From: Kiritimatiellaeota bacterium B1221
GTDB lineage: Bacteria; Verrucomicrobiota; Kiritimatiellia; SS1-B-03-39; UBA6053
Reading direction: 5' to 3'
Assembly: GCA_029269125.1 (NCBI GenBank)
Contig: JARHXX010000024.1
Span: 1-56,660, forward strand
Length of the DNA: 56,660 bases
A model generated the notes under the pieces. It ran no database searches, was not told where the DNA came from, and saw only the letters and a program-made list of their open reading frames with translations. The position numbers and the translations under genes are program-made. This document shows positions 27,831 through 36,810 of the stretch, piece by piece; position 1 is the stretch's first letter, and each line of letters opens with the position of its first letter.

Positions 27831-29696
27831 TTACCCTTCCATATCCAAAGTCGCACGGATTCGCCGGGCCAGCGTTTCACGGCTGTAAGGCTTCCGAATC
27901 AAAAACTGTTCGGATTCGTCCGCGCCGTGCTCCTTGAGTTTATCCATGGTGAAACCGGATACATACAAATGCGGAATGTGCCCCAGAGACAAGCGCAAAC
28001 GGTCAATCATTTCGGGACCACTCAAATTGGGCATCACCACGTCGGATACTATTAAATCAATTTTTCCATCGTAACTTTCCGCCACCTCAACGCCCTCTTC
28101 CCCGTCGGAGGCCGTAATCAGCGTGTAGCCCAGGGACTCAATCATCTTACAGGCCATGCGCCTGACCCCATCCTCATCTTCCACCAACAGAATGGTTTCC
28201 GTTCCTTTCGGCAACGGAGGTAAATTTGTGTGCGCCGGCAAATCCAACATCATCTGTTCAACATATTCCACCCGCGGGAGGAAAATCATAAATTCCGTCC
28301 CCACGCCCGGTTCACTATTCAAGCGGATCACGCCCTGATACTGTTGAATAATTGCGTAAACCGTGGATAGCCCCAAGCCGGTTCCCTGACCTGATTCTTT
28401 GGTGGTGAAAAAGGGTTCAAACGCATGTTCCATGATCTCGGCATCCATGCCATAACCCGTATCCCGAATAGATAATAATACATATTCCCCCGCTTCCAAA
28501 CCTTCGGCAGTGGTCTTCTCCTCCCTGATCTCTTCCAGTGAGGTTTTGATATACAAGCGTCCACTTCGCGGCATGGCATCCCGGGCATTCACGGCCAAGT
28601 TTAAAATCACTTGTTCCATCGAGGTGGGATCCACCTGAATAATACAGGGGCTGGGTTCATGCTCCACAATCACTTCCAGGTTTTCGTGCAGCGTCACTTT
28701 AATCAGATTATCCATTCCCATCAGCAACTGATTTAAATCAATCGGATGACTGTCCGGCACATCTTTCCGTGACAGGGCCAACAGCTTTTGGGTCAAATTT
28801 TGCGCACGGTTTGCCGCCTGAACCACTTCCTGTAAGTCCCCGAACACATCATCTTCCTCCGCAACCTGCTCGATAGCCATATTGCTGAAGCCCAAAATGG
28901 AAGTAAGCAGATTATTAAAGTCATGGGCAATTCCCCCCGCCAAACGGCCGATCGCCTCCATCTTCTGACTCTGCTGAAACTGGTTAAACGTTTCCTGAAG
29001 CGCTTCTTCCGCCCGTATCCGCTCGGTAATATCATGCCCCTCCAGAATCAATAGTTCCACCGAATTTTTATCATTCAACACCGGCTTCAGACTCATCACC
29101 AACAAATGCGTTTCATTGCCTTCGTCCGGCAGCTCTATCTGAAACTGAACGGTCTCTCCCTTGGATGCACGCTCCAATGGATCCGCAAACATCGGCTCCC
29201 CCCCCATCGCATCCACATCCACCAGATTGATCCCCCGCAGGGTTTCCGCTGATTGACGAAACAAGGCAATGGCGGAGGCATTGACATCCAGAATAACCCC
29301 TTTCACATCCAAAAACCCGGCCGGATGATTCAACTGATAAAACACTTCCCATAAACGATGGGTTTGCTGTTGGGCCGCCTTTTCACTGGACTTCAATTCG
29401 TCTGCCAAAAGTTCGGCACGTTCCGCCTTCAGTTTCACCGTCTCCAGCTCTTTGAGCAACTGCGGATCCGGATCTATTGACGAAACCTCTTCTTGCCGGG
29501 GCGCCTCTCCCACTCCCATGATTAAAAACAATACGGATAAAAACAAGGGTGATAAAAGCAGAGCTACCGCGCCCCCCCAGCCCCACCCCATACTTCTTCC
29601 AACCAAAACCGTGACCAGCCCTGTGACCAAAACCCAGTTACTGCCCAGTAAAATACAGAGCTTTTTCTTCGAAGTTTGTAAGGAGAGAGAATCCAT
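27831..29696 (-). CDS. Hybrid sensor histidine kinase with C-terminal receiver domain (621 aa)
   Basis: Two membrane segments (about 14-34 and 42-62) are followed by a coiled coil, a PAS-like domain (about 115-225, ending HDITERIRAEEAL), a HisKA dimerisation helix with phospho-accepting His258 (GGIAHDFNN) and an ATPase domain with the N box (NLAVNARDAMP, near 370), G1 (DTGYGMD) and G2 (GQGTGLGL). The receiver (about 500-618) has EDE, phospho-accepting Asp552 (SDVVMP) and the conserved Lys in RKPYS. The PAS domain has no extracytoplasmic loop before it, so sensing is probably cytoplasmic or in the membrane. No separate output regulator lies nearby. It follows the FGE/PEGA operon by 67 nt and may be its signalling partner; this is inferred. 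Confidence 0.92.
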   Translation of the reverse strand: MDSLSLQTSKKKLCILLGSNWVLVTGLVTVLVGRSMGWGWGGAVALLLSPLFLSVLFLIMGVGEAPRQEEVSSIDPDPQLLKELETVKLKAERAELLADELKSSEKAAQQQTHRLWEVFYQLNHPAGFLDVKGVILDVNASAIALFRQSAETLRGINLVDVDAMGGEPMFADPLERASKGETVQFQIELPDEGNETHLLVMSLKPVLNDKNSVELLILEGHDITERIRAEEALQETFNQFQQSQKMEAIGRLAGGIAHDFNNLLTSILGFSNMAIEQVAEEDDVFGDLQEVVQAANRAQNLTQKLLALSRKDVPDSHPIDLNQLLMGMDNLIKVTLHENLEVIVEHEPSPCIIQVDPTSMEQVILNLAVNARDAMPRSGRLYIKTSLEEIREEKTTAEGLEAGEYVLLSIRDTGYGMDAEIMEHAFEPFFTTKESGQGTGLGLSTVYAIIQQYQGVIRLNSEPGVGTEFMIFLPRVEYVEQMMLDLPAHTNLPPLPKGTETILLVEDEDGVRRMACKMIESLGYTLITASDGEEGVEVAESYDGKIDLIVSDVVMPNLSGPEMIDRLRLSLGHIPHLYVSGFTMDKLKEHGADESEQFLIRKPYSRETLARRIRATLDMEG

Positions 29697-29763
29697 ATGT
29701 CCAAAAAACTAAAACAGTTCCTCCCAAAACGCTAGACTGAAGAACTGAAAAGTTCATAAAAAA

Positions 29764-31341
29764 TCAGGGAACGGATTCAGAGGGAGCTTCAACATATCGC
29801 GCCACCCGAAACCCCAGATCATTTGCCGCTTGTTTCCCATAGCGTCGACGGGCAATCCGCAGATCTCCAATTCCCGCATCCTGCCAGGAAGCCCCTTTCA
29901 TCACATGAAATTGCCCGGCCGCAGTATTTAAAGGATTCTCGAAAACCCGCGAGCTGACCGGCGGGATACTGTACCCATCCTGTACCCATTCACATACATT
30001 CCCATAAAGTCCCATTAAGCCCAAGGGGCCTTCACCCGCCTGATCCACCGGTGCGGGCCCGGCAAAACGGTCCGAATAGGCCTGTAAATGATTCGTCAGA
30101 AATTTTGCACTTTCTTTTCCTGCCACATTAACCGTTGCTTGCGGAGGCGGCATTTCATCTCCCCAGCCAAATAAAGTCTGCTTCGGGTTCATTCGGGCAA
30201 CACTTTCCCATTCGGCTTCCGTAGGTAACCGATAACCCGTTCCGGGTTTCTCCTGAAATTCCCAGCCACCTTCCTTTAATGCGTAGGCGGGCGGCAACCC
30301 CTCCTGTCCGCTCAACCAATTGCAATAGGCCACGGCCTCCTCCCAGGAAACGCCACTTACCGGCAGAGAATCCCCATTTAAATCAACCCTTTTCCACCGT
30401 CCGCTGTTGTGCGCAGGTTTAAAGGCCCGAAACTGTTTGTTGGAAATTTCCATTTTTGAAATTCGAAATGCCCGGGTCAACTTCACGTTGATTTGCAATT
30501 CGTTACTTTGCCTGCCCGCGGTGCCTCTGGCACTTCCCAAGGTCGCTTCCAACGGTAATTCCGGCAAAACCATCTCGAGTCCCTGCACCGTGGAGACCTC
30601 CACCACTTCCTCTTCCTGCTTGCTTGCTTCAGCAGGGGGCACCGCCACAGGAGATAGCCTGACTTGAATTTTTCGTTCGTACGCTTCTGCCGGTGTAAAC
30701 CGGAGGGTCCGGGTTTCGAACCCTTTGGCTTCCACGCGCAATTCATGGCTGCGGACCGGCAAATCCCAAAAGCCTTCCTTCGGGATTTCCTTTAAGGCGC
30801 CATTCAAAAACAATCGGCTTTCCGGGGGATATATTTCAAGCCACACCCTTGCCTGAATCGGTACCAAATCCACCACAATTTTGCCATCCTCCCCAAGAGG
30901 GATCCGCAAACTTTCATAGCCACTCAACTGAAACCACAATGTCTTCCCGCTCCCCGGATTTTCCAATTGAAACGGTGTTTCTCCTACAAAAGTATTCTCC
31001 AATAACACCCGGGCTCCCGCCGGCCTGCTTTCCACTTGCACCACCTTTTTCTGTGGTGGAGGCGTGGGACTCGGTTTAAGCAGAATTTCCGCTGTGGGTG
31101 CAGGAAACTTTTGCGCAGGAGTCGGTGTCACCCCCACAATTTCCGTCCCGCCATCTTCCGGGTCTTGCGTACGGGATTCTCTGCTGAAAAAAACAGTGAC
31201 GCCAAAACTCCAGATAAATAAGCAGCCTGCCAACAGGAAAGATTTCCCCACTCCAGATGTCCCTTTGCGGACACCTGTTGCTGAAGCCGACAGGTCCGCC
31301 GCCTGTAAAACTTCATTGTGAAGAGGTCGACCGCCCACCAC
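29764..31341 (-). CDS. Membrane protein with PEGA domains and FGE-sulfatase-fold domain lacking the catalytic cysteines (525 aa)
   Basis: GTG at 31341 is chosen because GGAGGG lies six bases upstream, and it overlaps the preceding TAG by one base. The GTG at 31359, six codons further upstream, would place that ribosome site inside the gene. One membrane segment (about residues 35-52) follows a short cytoplasmic tail. A Pro/Thr linker and two PEGA-like domains (about 95-240, VQVESRPAGARVLLEN, GFETRTLRF) precede an FGE/SUMF1-fold domain (about 270-520) with YCNWLSG, GYRLPTEAEWE, LYGNVCEW, GASWQD and LGFRVAR. True formylglycine-generating enzymes use a Cys pair near the GASW region; none is present there. 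The domain is thus more likely a binding module than a sulfatase activator. PEGA domains often occur on surface proteins. Confidence 0.83.
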   Translation of the reverse strand: MVGGRPLHNEVLQAADLSASATGVRKGTSGVGKSFLLAGCLFIWSFGVTVFFSRESRTQDPEDGGTEIVGVTPTPAQKFPAPTAEILLKPSPTPPPQKKVVQVESRPAGARVLLENTFVGETPFQLENPGSGKTLWFQLSGYESLRIPLGEDGKIVVDLVPIQARVWLEIYPPESRLFLNGALKEIPKEGFWDLPVRSHELRVEAKGFETRTLRFTPAEAYERKIQVRLSPVAVPPAEASKQEEEVVEVSTVQGLEMVLPELPLEATLGSARGTAGRQSNELQINVKLTRAFRISKMEISNKQFRAFKPAHNSGRWKRVDLNGDSLPVSGVSWEEAVAYCNWLSGQEGLPPAYALKEGGWEFQEKPGTGYRLPTEAEWESVARMNPKQTLFGWGDEMPPPQATVNVAGKESAKFLTNHLQAYSDRFAGPAPVDQAGEGPLGLMGLYGNVCEWVQDGYSIPPVSSRVFENPLNTAAGQFHVMKGASWQDAGIGDLRIARRRYGKQAANDLGFRVARYVEAPSESVP

Positions 31342-32765
31342 TAAATGCCCTCCACACACTTCACCTCAACCACCAAATCTTTTTGACCCGGTTTCACTTC
31401 AAAAGGCACCCGGACATCCCGGTAGCCATACCGCCATCCTTTCGCGGTATACCTGCCGGGCTTCAAAGAAAGTTCTTTACGCGCAAAAGGCTTCCAGCGG
31501 CCCACTTTTGTTATCTCCACCTGGGTCTCATAATCAGAAACAATTTCCACCTTCACCGGCGATACCGCCAACTGCCACCCTGCGGTCAATTCATCCGCTT
31601 GCGCAGAAAGTTTGGCGGGCCACCCTTCCCGCTCCTGCATTTCTTTGACCCATGCCCCCGTCTGATCCGATCCCGGATCCGCCAACCCTTTCCGAATTTT
31701 TTCCGAAATCACTTTCCACTTCAAACTTTGCGCCAATCCTTCCTCAATCCAGGGAGCCCCCGAATCCAGGGCTTTCATCTCCAACCATTTTTTATGTGCC
31801 TCCCCCCATTTCTCTTCATGGGCGAACACCTCTGCTTCCCGTTTCAGAAGCAACACTTTTTGCTGCACCATCCGGTCATTAATTTGCTGGTGTAAATCAA
31901 GGGCCGCCTGATTTACCGGATCTAAATCCAGTGCTTTCTTCACCCAGGCCTCAGCCGAAATCAAATCATCATTCCCCAAAGCCACCAAGGCTTGAGACAT
32001 CCATTTTTTATATGCCTCCGCCGAAAGAATTTCCTCCACCTTCACACCTAATTCTTCCGCACCGGGAAACTGATCATCTATGGTTTTCAGACGGCTTAAC
32101 TCGGCATAAGCCAAATCCCATTTGGAGGATTCCAAAAGGTTTCCGGCTTTTTTCAGATGCGCGAAACTAACATCCGCGTTCTCAGCCCGGGGAAGCAAAT
32201 CCTTTGCGTCCTCATTTTCCGGATCCAGAAACAATACAATTTGAACCAAAGCCACCGCGTCGATCTTCTGCCCCGCGGCATACGCCTCAAAGGCCTGCGG
32301 CATCAACGATTCAGGCAGGGCCGGCAATTGATCTTTTAATTTTTCCAGCGCCGGAATCACCGCTGTATACTGCTCAGCGGCCTCCCGATACTTTAAATCT
32401 GCCATGAACCCATCGGCTACCGAAATATCCGACTCCAACTGTGTCCACGCCTCCTTCGCCCACCTCCCGGGCTCAGCCGGCCGCAAGGCCCGCATCAATT
32501 CCAATACTTTTTCCAGCGCCGCTTCAGCGGCCAGTCTTTGAGCCGGATCCGGCGTGGCTGTAGGCGCGGGGATCGCAGTCGCAGCCGGAACCACCGTCAC
32601 AGTTTCCACAGGAGGTTCACGCAACATCCAAAGAGCCATCAAACCCGCGATCAATAATAAAGCGACGAGCCAAAGCCCGGAAGGCTTCTTCTTTCCTGTT
32701 TTCGTTTTACCCGGAGCGGGAGGCGGTTCATCCAACGAAATCGGCTGCAGAAATTCATCATTCAT
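31341..32765 (-). CDS. Single-pass membrane protein with TPR-like helices and C-terminal PEGA-like domain (474 aa)
   Basis: A Pro/Lys-rich cytoplasmic tail precedes one membrane segment (about 30-49, GLWLVALLLIAGLMALWML) and a Pro/Thr/Ala linker. Residues about 75-390 are helical with TPR-like periodicity (YREAAEQYTAVIPALEKL, KWDLAYAELSRL, AEAWVKKALDLDPVNQAALDL). The last 75 residues form a beta domain of PEGA character (SLKPGRYTAKGWRYGYRDV). It shares topology and linker composition with the next gene product, which suggests a membrane complex. It overlaps the upstream lipoprotein gene by eight bases and the downstream gene by one. It has no recognised enzymatic motif. Confidence 0.8.
   Translation of the reverse strand: MNDEFLQPISLDEPPPAPGKTKTGKKKPSGLWLVALLLIAGLMALWMLREPPVETVTVVPAATAIPAPTATPDPAQRLAAEAALEKVLELMRALRPAEPGRWAKEAWTQLESDISVADGFMADLKYREAAEQYTAVIPALEKLKDQLPALPESLMPQAFEAYAAGQKIDAVALVQIVLFLDPENEDAKDLLPRAENADVSFAHLKKAGNLLESSKWDLAYAELSRLKTIDDQFPGAEELGVKVEEILSAEAYKKWMSQALVALGNDDLISAEAWVKKALDLDPVNQAALDLHQQINDRMVQQKVLLLKREAEVFAHEEKWGEAHKKWLEMKALDSGAPWIEEGLAQSLKWKVISEKIRKGLADPGSDQTGAWVKEMQEREGWPAKLSAQADELTAGWQLAVSPVKVEIVSDYETQVEITKVGRWKPFARKELSLKPGRYTAKGWRYGYRDVRVPFEVKPGQKDLVVEVKCVEGI
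31348..31353 (-). promoter_or_regulatory. Ribosome-binding site deciding the GTG start at 31341
   Basis: GGAGGG lies six bases before GTG, inside the end of the preceding gene. It is the strongest such site in this operon and argues against the upstream in-frame GTG at 31359. Confidence 0.75.
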
Positions 32766-33969
32766 CCGAAAGGTCCGTGTCCGGGAAGGTTTGTTCTTTT
32801 TGGTACATCTGACGAAGGAGATCCTGCCATTGGGCCATCTGCTGCCCCACGGTACCGGTTAAAGCCACGGTTTGCCCCTCCAGCTCAATCAGGATCGTTT
32901 TTGCATCCGAACTAAAGGAATCGGATAATTCTTTTAAAGTCTCCCGGTGAATATCCGCACGTTGTGAAATATTGACCCCGTTAATCACCACCTGGGTTCC
33001 CCCTATAATCAGTACATCCCGAATCGTACTGGCATCGTCCACATCATACACTTCCAATAAAACCGCCGCCGCAATCATCGCCAAACCCGCCACCGCTTTT
33101 TTTATACTCTCCCCCCTCGCCTCACGGATCGAAATTTGCTCCACCAAATTGTAGCGCCGCCAATCCACATACGGGGTCCACATTTTCCGATAAAAAGGGT
33201 CATATGTATTATTCAATGCATCAAAAAACATGGCATTGCGCACCGAGATTTGGTTCACCCTTTGCCACATCGGATCATCCTCGGCCGGCAGGCGAACCAC
33301 CTCCCTTTTGCCCTGATCATTTTCTATCACATAATCGTCATAAGCCCCCGGCACCAAATCCGCGGCAAACAGCAACTGGGTTGTCCGCCGCAATTGCTTC
33401 ACCGCCAATGGATCCATCCGCCGTCGAACCGTGGCAATATCATTGGCAATGGCATTATAAATATTCTGAAAAGGTCCCCGCTTGCCAATCAGAATTTGTT
33501 CATAATCCTCCTTCGCCAGCCGGTCCCGATAAACCCGGTCAATCCATACATACCCCTGTGCATCCTCCACATACACTTCCAGCGCTAATTCTTCACCATG
33601 CGATTCAAGTACCGTTCCCGACACTTTCACATCCAGCCCCTTTGCGCCTTTCGGAACCACCCGCACCTCCCCCCAGAATCCGCTTTGTTCCAAAGTGGTC
33701 TTTAAGTGATAGGGCATAAACTGCACTTCCGTGTCACGGATCTGCTGACTGCTGTGCTGCTCTTCAAGCACCTTCGGGTCCACATTCCCCGCATCAAAGA
33801 TTTCAATCCCCACACTTAGCAGTTCATCAGATGGATACGGCGACTGTGCAATCTGCATCGTCGTCGGCCCCACCAGATTACGCCCCGGACTGGCACAACC
33901 ATTCAACAGCAACAGAAGCAGACCTGCGCCTAGGATTGACCATCTAAATAAGCTTCGTATTCTTTCCAC
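32758..33969 (-). CDS. Predicted lipoprotein of unknown family (403 aa)
   Basis: The GTG start at 33969 yields a basic N-terminus, a Leu-rich stretch and lipobox LNGC near residue 26. An early beta-rich part (SVGIEIFDAGN, then GFWGEVRVVP and LDVKVSGTVLESHGEELALEVYVEDA) is reminiscent of lipoproteins of the GNA1162/LptE/CsgG type that assemble from mixed alpha/beta units, but I cannot assign a family. The middle is charged and helical. Around residues 290-310 there is a short hydrophobic helix (VAGLAMIAAAVLLEVYDV). The gene overlaps the preceding lipoprotein gene by 40 nt and the next by eight, so the three are almost certainly one transcript. Confidence 0.72.
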   Translation of the reverse strand: MERIRSLFRWSILGAGLLLLLLNGCASPGRNLVGPTTMQIAQSPYPSDELLSVGIEIFDAGNVDPKVLEEQHSSQQIRDTEVQFMPYHLKTTLEQSGFWGEVRVVPKGAKGLDVKVSGTVLESHGEELALEVYVEDAQGYVWIDRVYRDRLAKEDYEQILIGKRGPFQNIYNAIANDIATVRRRMDPLAVKQLRRTTQLLFAADLVPGAYDDYVIENDQGKREVVRLPAEDDPMWQRVNQISVRNAMFFDALNNTYDPFYRKMWTPYVDWRRYNLVEQISIREARGESIKKAVAGLAMIAAAVLLEVYDVDDASTIRDVLIIGGTQVVINGVNISQRADIHRETLKELSDSFSSDAKTILIELEGQTVALTGTVGQQMAQWQDLLRQMYQKEQTFPDTDLSDE

Positions 33970-34820
33970 AATTTCTCTCTTAATACCGGATCGGTTTCTT
34001 TTTCAGCGGCCTCACGTAATTGCCGCGCCACAATATCTTCATCCTCCACCGGGGCCCGGTCTCCCGATCCTCCCGATGCACTCCCTTTTCCTCCTTGCGC
34101 CGCCACCTGTGCCCCCCCACCCGTGGCTTCAGTTCCCGGTTCACCCCCGGCTTCCATCCCGGGTTCCCCCTGGGGACCACCGGACGACCCACCGGGATGC
34201 GCGGCCCCCGAAGGCGGCTCCCCTTTCCCTTTGGGGCCAATTCCCGTTTCAACCCCCATCGATTGCAGCAACGCCTCCGCTTCCTCCACCGCACTTTGCT
34301 GTTTGCCCGCCGCCACTTCCCCTTGAGTAATGCGGGCGTCCATCTGCGCTTCTAATTTCTCATTGTAATTTAAAATCATCCCGTCAAATTCCTGCAAGGA
34401 CGCCAGGAATTCACGCTCCAACTTTGCCTCTTCAGATTCGGGTCCGGCCGTATCGGGCACCTGATCGATCGCTTCATGAAATTCCGCCATTCCTTCGGTA
34501 ACCGCCGGATCAACTTCCGGCGGTTTTTCCCCGCTCATCCGCTGTAAATCTTCCAAAGTGCTTTTGCGCAATTGAAGCATTTCATCCAATTCATTCACAT
34601 ACGCTTCCATCGCTAATATTTCTTCAGGAGAAGCCGCAGGATCTTTCTGCATTTCTTTGAATTGTGCCTCCACCCGTTGATACGCACCTTCGGCCACCGT
34701 CACTTCCACCCGCGCATCCCGCAACTTCTCCGCCACCCCTGAATTTTCCGCTAATCCGCGACAGCCCACAAGAAGCATCAATAAGCTGCCGAAAATAAAT
34801 AGAGTGAAAGAAGAATACAT
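33930..34820 (-). CDS. Predicted lipoprotein with coiled coil and Gly/Pro-rich linker (296 aa)
   Basis: A signal sequence ends in lipobox LVGC (Cys20). Residues about 28-90 are a coiled coil (KLRDARVEVTVAEGAYQRVEAQF), followed by acidic helical segments around 120-190. Residues about 195-255 are low-complexity Gly/Ser/Pro/Glu-rich sequence, probably a flexible linker. A final charged helix ends with KEYEAYLDG. It is the first gene of the five-kilobase envelope operon running to 29764. No known domain is recognised. The gene start lies 150 bp from a divergent gene. Confidence 0.72.
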   Translation of the reverse strand: MYSSFTLFIFGSLLMLLVGCRGLAENSGVAEKLRDARVEVTVAEGAYQRVEAQFKEMQKDPAASPEEILAMEAYVNELDEMLQLRKSTLEDLQRMSGEKPPEVDPAVTEGMAEFHEAIDQVPDTAGPESEEAKLEREFLASLQEFDGMILNYNEKLEAQMDARITQGEVAAGKQQSAVEEAEALLQSMGVETGIGPKGKGEPPSGAAHPGGSSGGPQGEPGMEAGGEPGTEATGGGAQVAAQGGKGSASGGSGDRAPVEDEDIVARQLREAAEKETDPVLREKLWKEYEAYLDGQS

Positions 34821-34970
34821 GCGTAACTTTTGCCCGATTTCAGGGGAAAGTCAACCCGCAGTTCAATCTAGAACTTTTTCCCATAAAATCCTGATCAAAC
34901 CTTTTTCGCTCTTGCATTTAACCCTGAGAGTTTATTATGAACAAAGAAACCCCTTTTACGGAATAGATAT

Positions 34971-36287
34971 ATGAATAAGATCCATCGCAACTTCATACCC
35001 CTTTGGGTATTTCTCATTTCTTGTAGCACCCTCTATGCAAGTCCCAATTGGCGTGAGGTCATGGGCCCCTCACAAGGAAGTATTCCTGGTCCCGCTTTTA
35101 GCGACGTCGAATGGAGAGACGATTTAACTGCGGCTCTCCAGGAAGCTCAACACAAAAATTTACCCATTTTCATCACCCTGCGCTGTCCTCCCTGCAAACA
35201 ATGCTCCTTCTTCGATGCCTTGGTCTTGCGGGGATCCGCAGCCATGACCCCCTTGTTTAAACAGTTTGTCACGGTGCGGATCACCAATGCGGCGGAAATG
35301 GATCATCGCATCCTTCCGTTCACAGACTATCAGGATCTGGATGTTTCCTGGTGGGGATATTTCCTTTCTCCGGAGGGCCGCATTTACGGAGTCTATGGCG
35401 GAAAGGACCACCTATCCGATAAAACCCGTATTAATGAAGAAAGCCTGGTCAAAACCATGCAGCGGGTTCTCGCCCATCACTACGATCCCCGGCGCGCCAT
35501 CTGGGATTTGGAACCCCCGGCCCCCAATCTGCAGGGACAACCCGAACGGGCAACCGACCTCCCCGGCGCCGCCTTGTATATGAAAGACCGAAAAGACCTT
35601 TCCTCGCAAGGATGCATCCATTGCCATCAAGTAAATGACATGATCTACCGCGGAAAAATGGAAGCGCCCGGATTTGATAAAACCAGGGATATCGTTCCCT
35701 GGCCCTACCCCGAAAACCTCGGATTCAAAGTGGATGCCGAAGACGGTCTGCTGGTGGCATCCATCGAACCCGGCAGCCCGGCCGACACTGCGGGAGTAAA
35801 AGTCGGAGATCAACTCAAGGTCGCCAACGGACAATTGCTTTTCAGCGAAGCCGACCTGCGCGGCGTCCTCCACCGCTCTCCCAGCGGACCCGCGGTCATC
35901 ACCCTCTATGTCAATCGAAACGGCCAACCCGCCCAAGCCGTGATCCAAACCGCAGAAGACTGGAAACGAACCGTGCTCTACTGGCGGAAATCAATTTATG
36001 ATGGCGTACTGGGTGCCACCCCCGGCTTTTTCCCGCTTAAAGGTCCGGAGATGGGAAAAGGGAGCCTCTCGCTCAGAGCCTTCACCAAAGGGAAAGAACA
36101 GCATCCGGCAGTCAAAGCCGGCTTAAAACCCAACCAAGTGGTGGTCGGAGTCAATGGCATGAATGAGGATATGAATTCCCGGGAGTTTCTCACCTGGTTC
36201 CGTATGAATTTTGAATCCGGTGATAAAGTGGAACTCACCGTTAAGCAGGGTGGAAAAACCAGCAACATCGAATATAAATTACCATGA
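34971..36287 (+). CDS. Exported thioredoxin-fold protein with CxxCH haem motif and PDZ domains (438 aa)
   Basis: A signal sequence (residues about 10-23) is followed by a thioredoxin-like domain with RCPPCKQC (Cys72 and Cys75, plus Cys78) at the usual place after strand ITL. A single CIHCH motif (Cys215, Cys218, His219) suggests one covalent haem c. Two PDZ-like domains follow, about 250-325 (GSPADTAGVKVGDQLKVANG) and 375-432 (HPAVKAGLKPNQVVVGVNG). This thioredoxin-haem-PDZ order is found in uncharacterised exported proteins of Planctomycetes and Verrucomicrobia; that recollection is not tested here. A redox or haem-delivery role in the envelope is inferred. The next thioredoxin gene overlaps its stop (ATGA). 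Confidence 0.83.
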   Translation: MNKIHRNFIPLWVFLISCSTLYASPNWREVMGPSQGSIPGPAFSDVEWRDDLTAALQEAQHKNLPIFITLRCPPCKQCSFFDALVLRGSAAMTPLFKQFVTVRITNAAEMDHRILPFTDYQDLDVSWWGYFLSPEGRIYGVYGGKDHLSDKTRINEESLVKTMQRVLAHHYDPRRAIWDLEPPAPNLQGQPERATDLPGAALYMKDRKDLSSQGCIHCHQVNDMIYRGKMEAPGFDKTRDIVPWPYPENLGFKVDAEDGLLVASIEPGSPADTAGVKVGDQLKVANGQLLFSEADLRGVLHRSPSGPAVITLYVNRNGQPAQAVIQTAEDWKRTVLYWRKSIYDGVLGATPGFFPLKGPEMGKGSLSLRAFTKGKEQHPAVKAGLKPNQVVVGVNGMNEDMNSREFLTWFRMNFESGDKVELTVKQGGKTSNIEYKLP

Positions 36288-36754
36288 CCCTGAAAACCTT
36301 TCTCTCTTTCGGATGCATCCTTTGCTTGCTCCTCACCCAATGGACCCAGGCGGAAGATGAACAAGACGACGCCTTGGTTTGGCAAATGGAGTTCCCGGAA
36401 GCCAAAGCACTCTCCGCTAAACTGGACCGCCCCATCTTGATAGAATTCACCGGAACCGGTTGGTGTATCAATTGCAAAATCTTTAATCAGAAGATCGCAA
36501 GCACCGAAGCATTTAAAAAGTTTGCCCGCGAAAAAGTCGTGCTGTTTAAAGCGGATTTCCCCATGGACTCCAAACAGCCGGCCCACATCGACCTGCAAAA
36601 TGAACAACTCGGTAAACACTACGGACTCAAAGTCTTCCCCACCCTGTTTCTGGTGGAAAAAGACGGCACCCTCATCAAAGAAATCTCCTACGATCCTGAG
36701 ATGTCTCCCGAAGTGTTCATGCAGTCACTTGAAAATGCCATGCCCGAAAGCTGA
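36284..36754 (+). CDS. Exported thioredoxin family protein (156 aa)
   Basis: A signal peptide (LSFGCILCLLLTQWTQA) precedes a thioredoxin domain whose active site is GWCINCK after the strand ILIEFTGTG. The family resembles the DsbD-gamma/thioredoxin_7 group: HYGLKVFPTLFLVEKDGT carries the cis-proline (FPT). It probably reduces or exchanges disulfides in the periplasm. The ATG overlaps the stop of the haem/PDZ protein by four bases, so the two are coupled and probably work in one redox pathway. It ends 57 bp before the convergent yceI-like stop, with a terminator between. Confidence 0.88.
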   Translation: MTLKTFLSFGCILCLLLTQWTQAEDEQDDALVWQMEFPEAKALSAKLDRPILIEFTGTGWCINCKIFNQKIASTEAFKKFAREKVVLFKADFPMDSKQPAHIDLQNEQLGKHYGLKVFPTLFLVEKDGTLIKEISYDPEMSPEVFMQSLENAMPES

Positions 36755-36756
36755 AT

Positions 36757-36790
36757 AAAAAAGAGGGATGCAGCCGAAGCTACATCCCTC
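36757..36790 (-). terminator. Intrinsic terminator of the YceI gene
   Basis: GAGGGATG (36763-36770) pairs with CATCCCTC (36783-36790), an 8-bp stem with a 12-base loop. On the minus strand the stem is followed by T6 (36762-36757). No T-run follows on the plus strand, so it works best for the minus-strand YceI gene, though it could also slow the convergent thioredoxin transcript. Confidence 0.75.
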
Positions 36791-36810
36791 ACGCAACAAA
36801 CTGAACAGGT

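Noticed and set aside
29764..30560. Active formylglycine-generating enzyme
   Set aside because: The fold motifs are present but no cysteine pair lies near the GASW segment, and no sulfatase gene is in the window.
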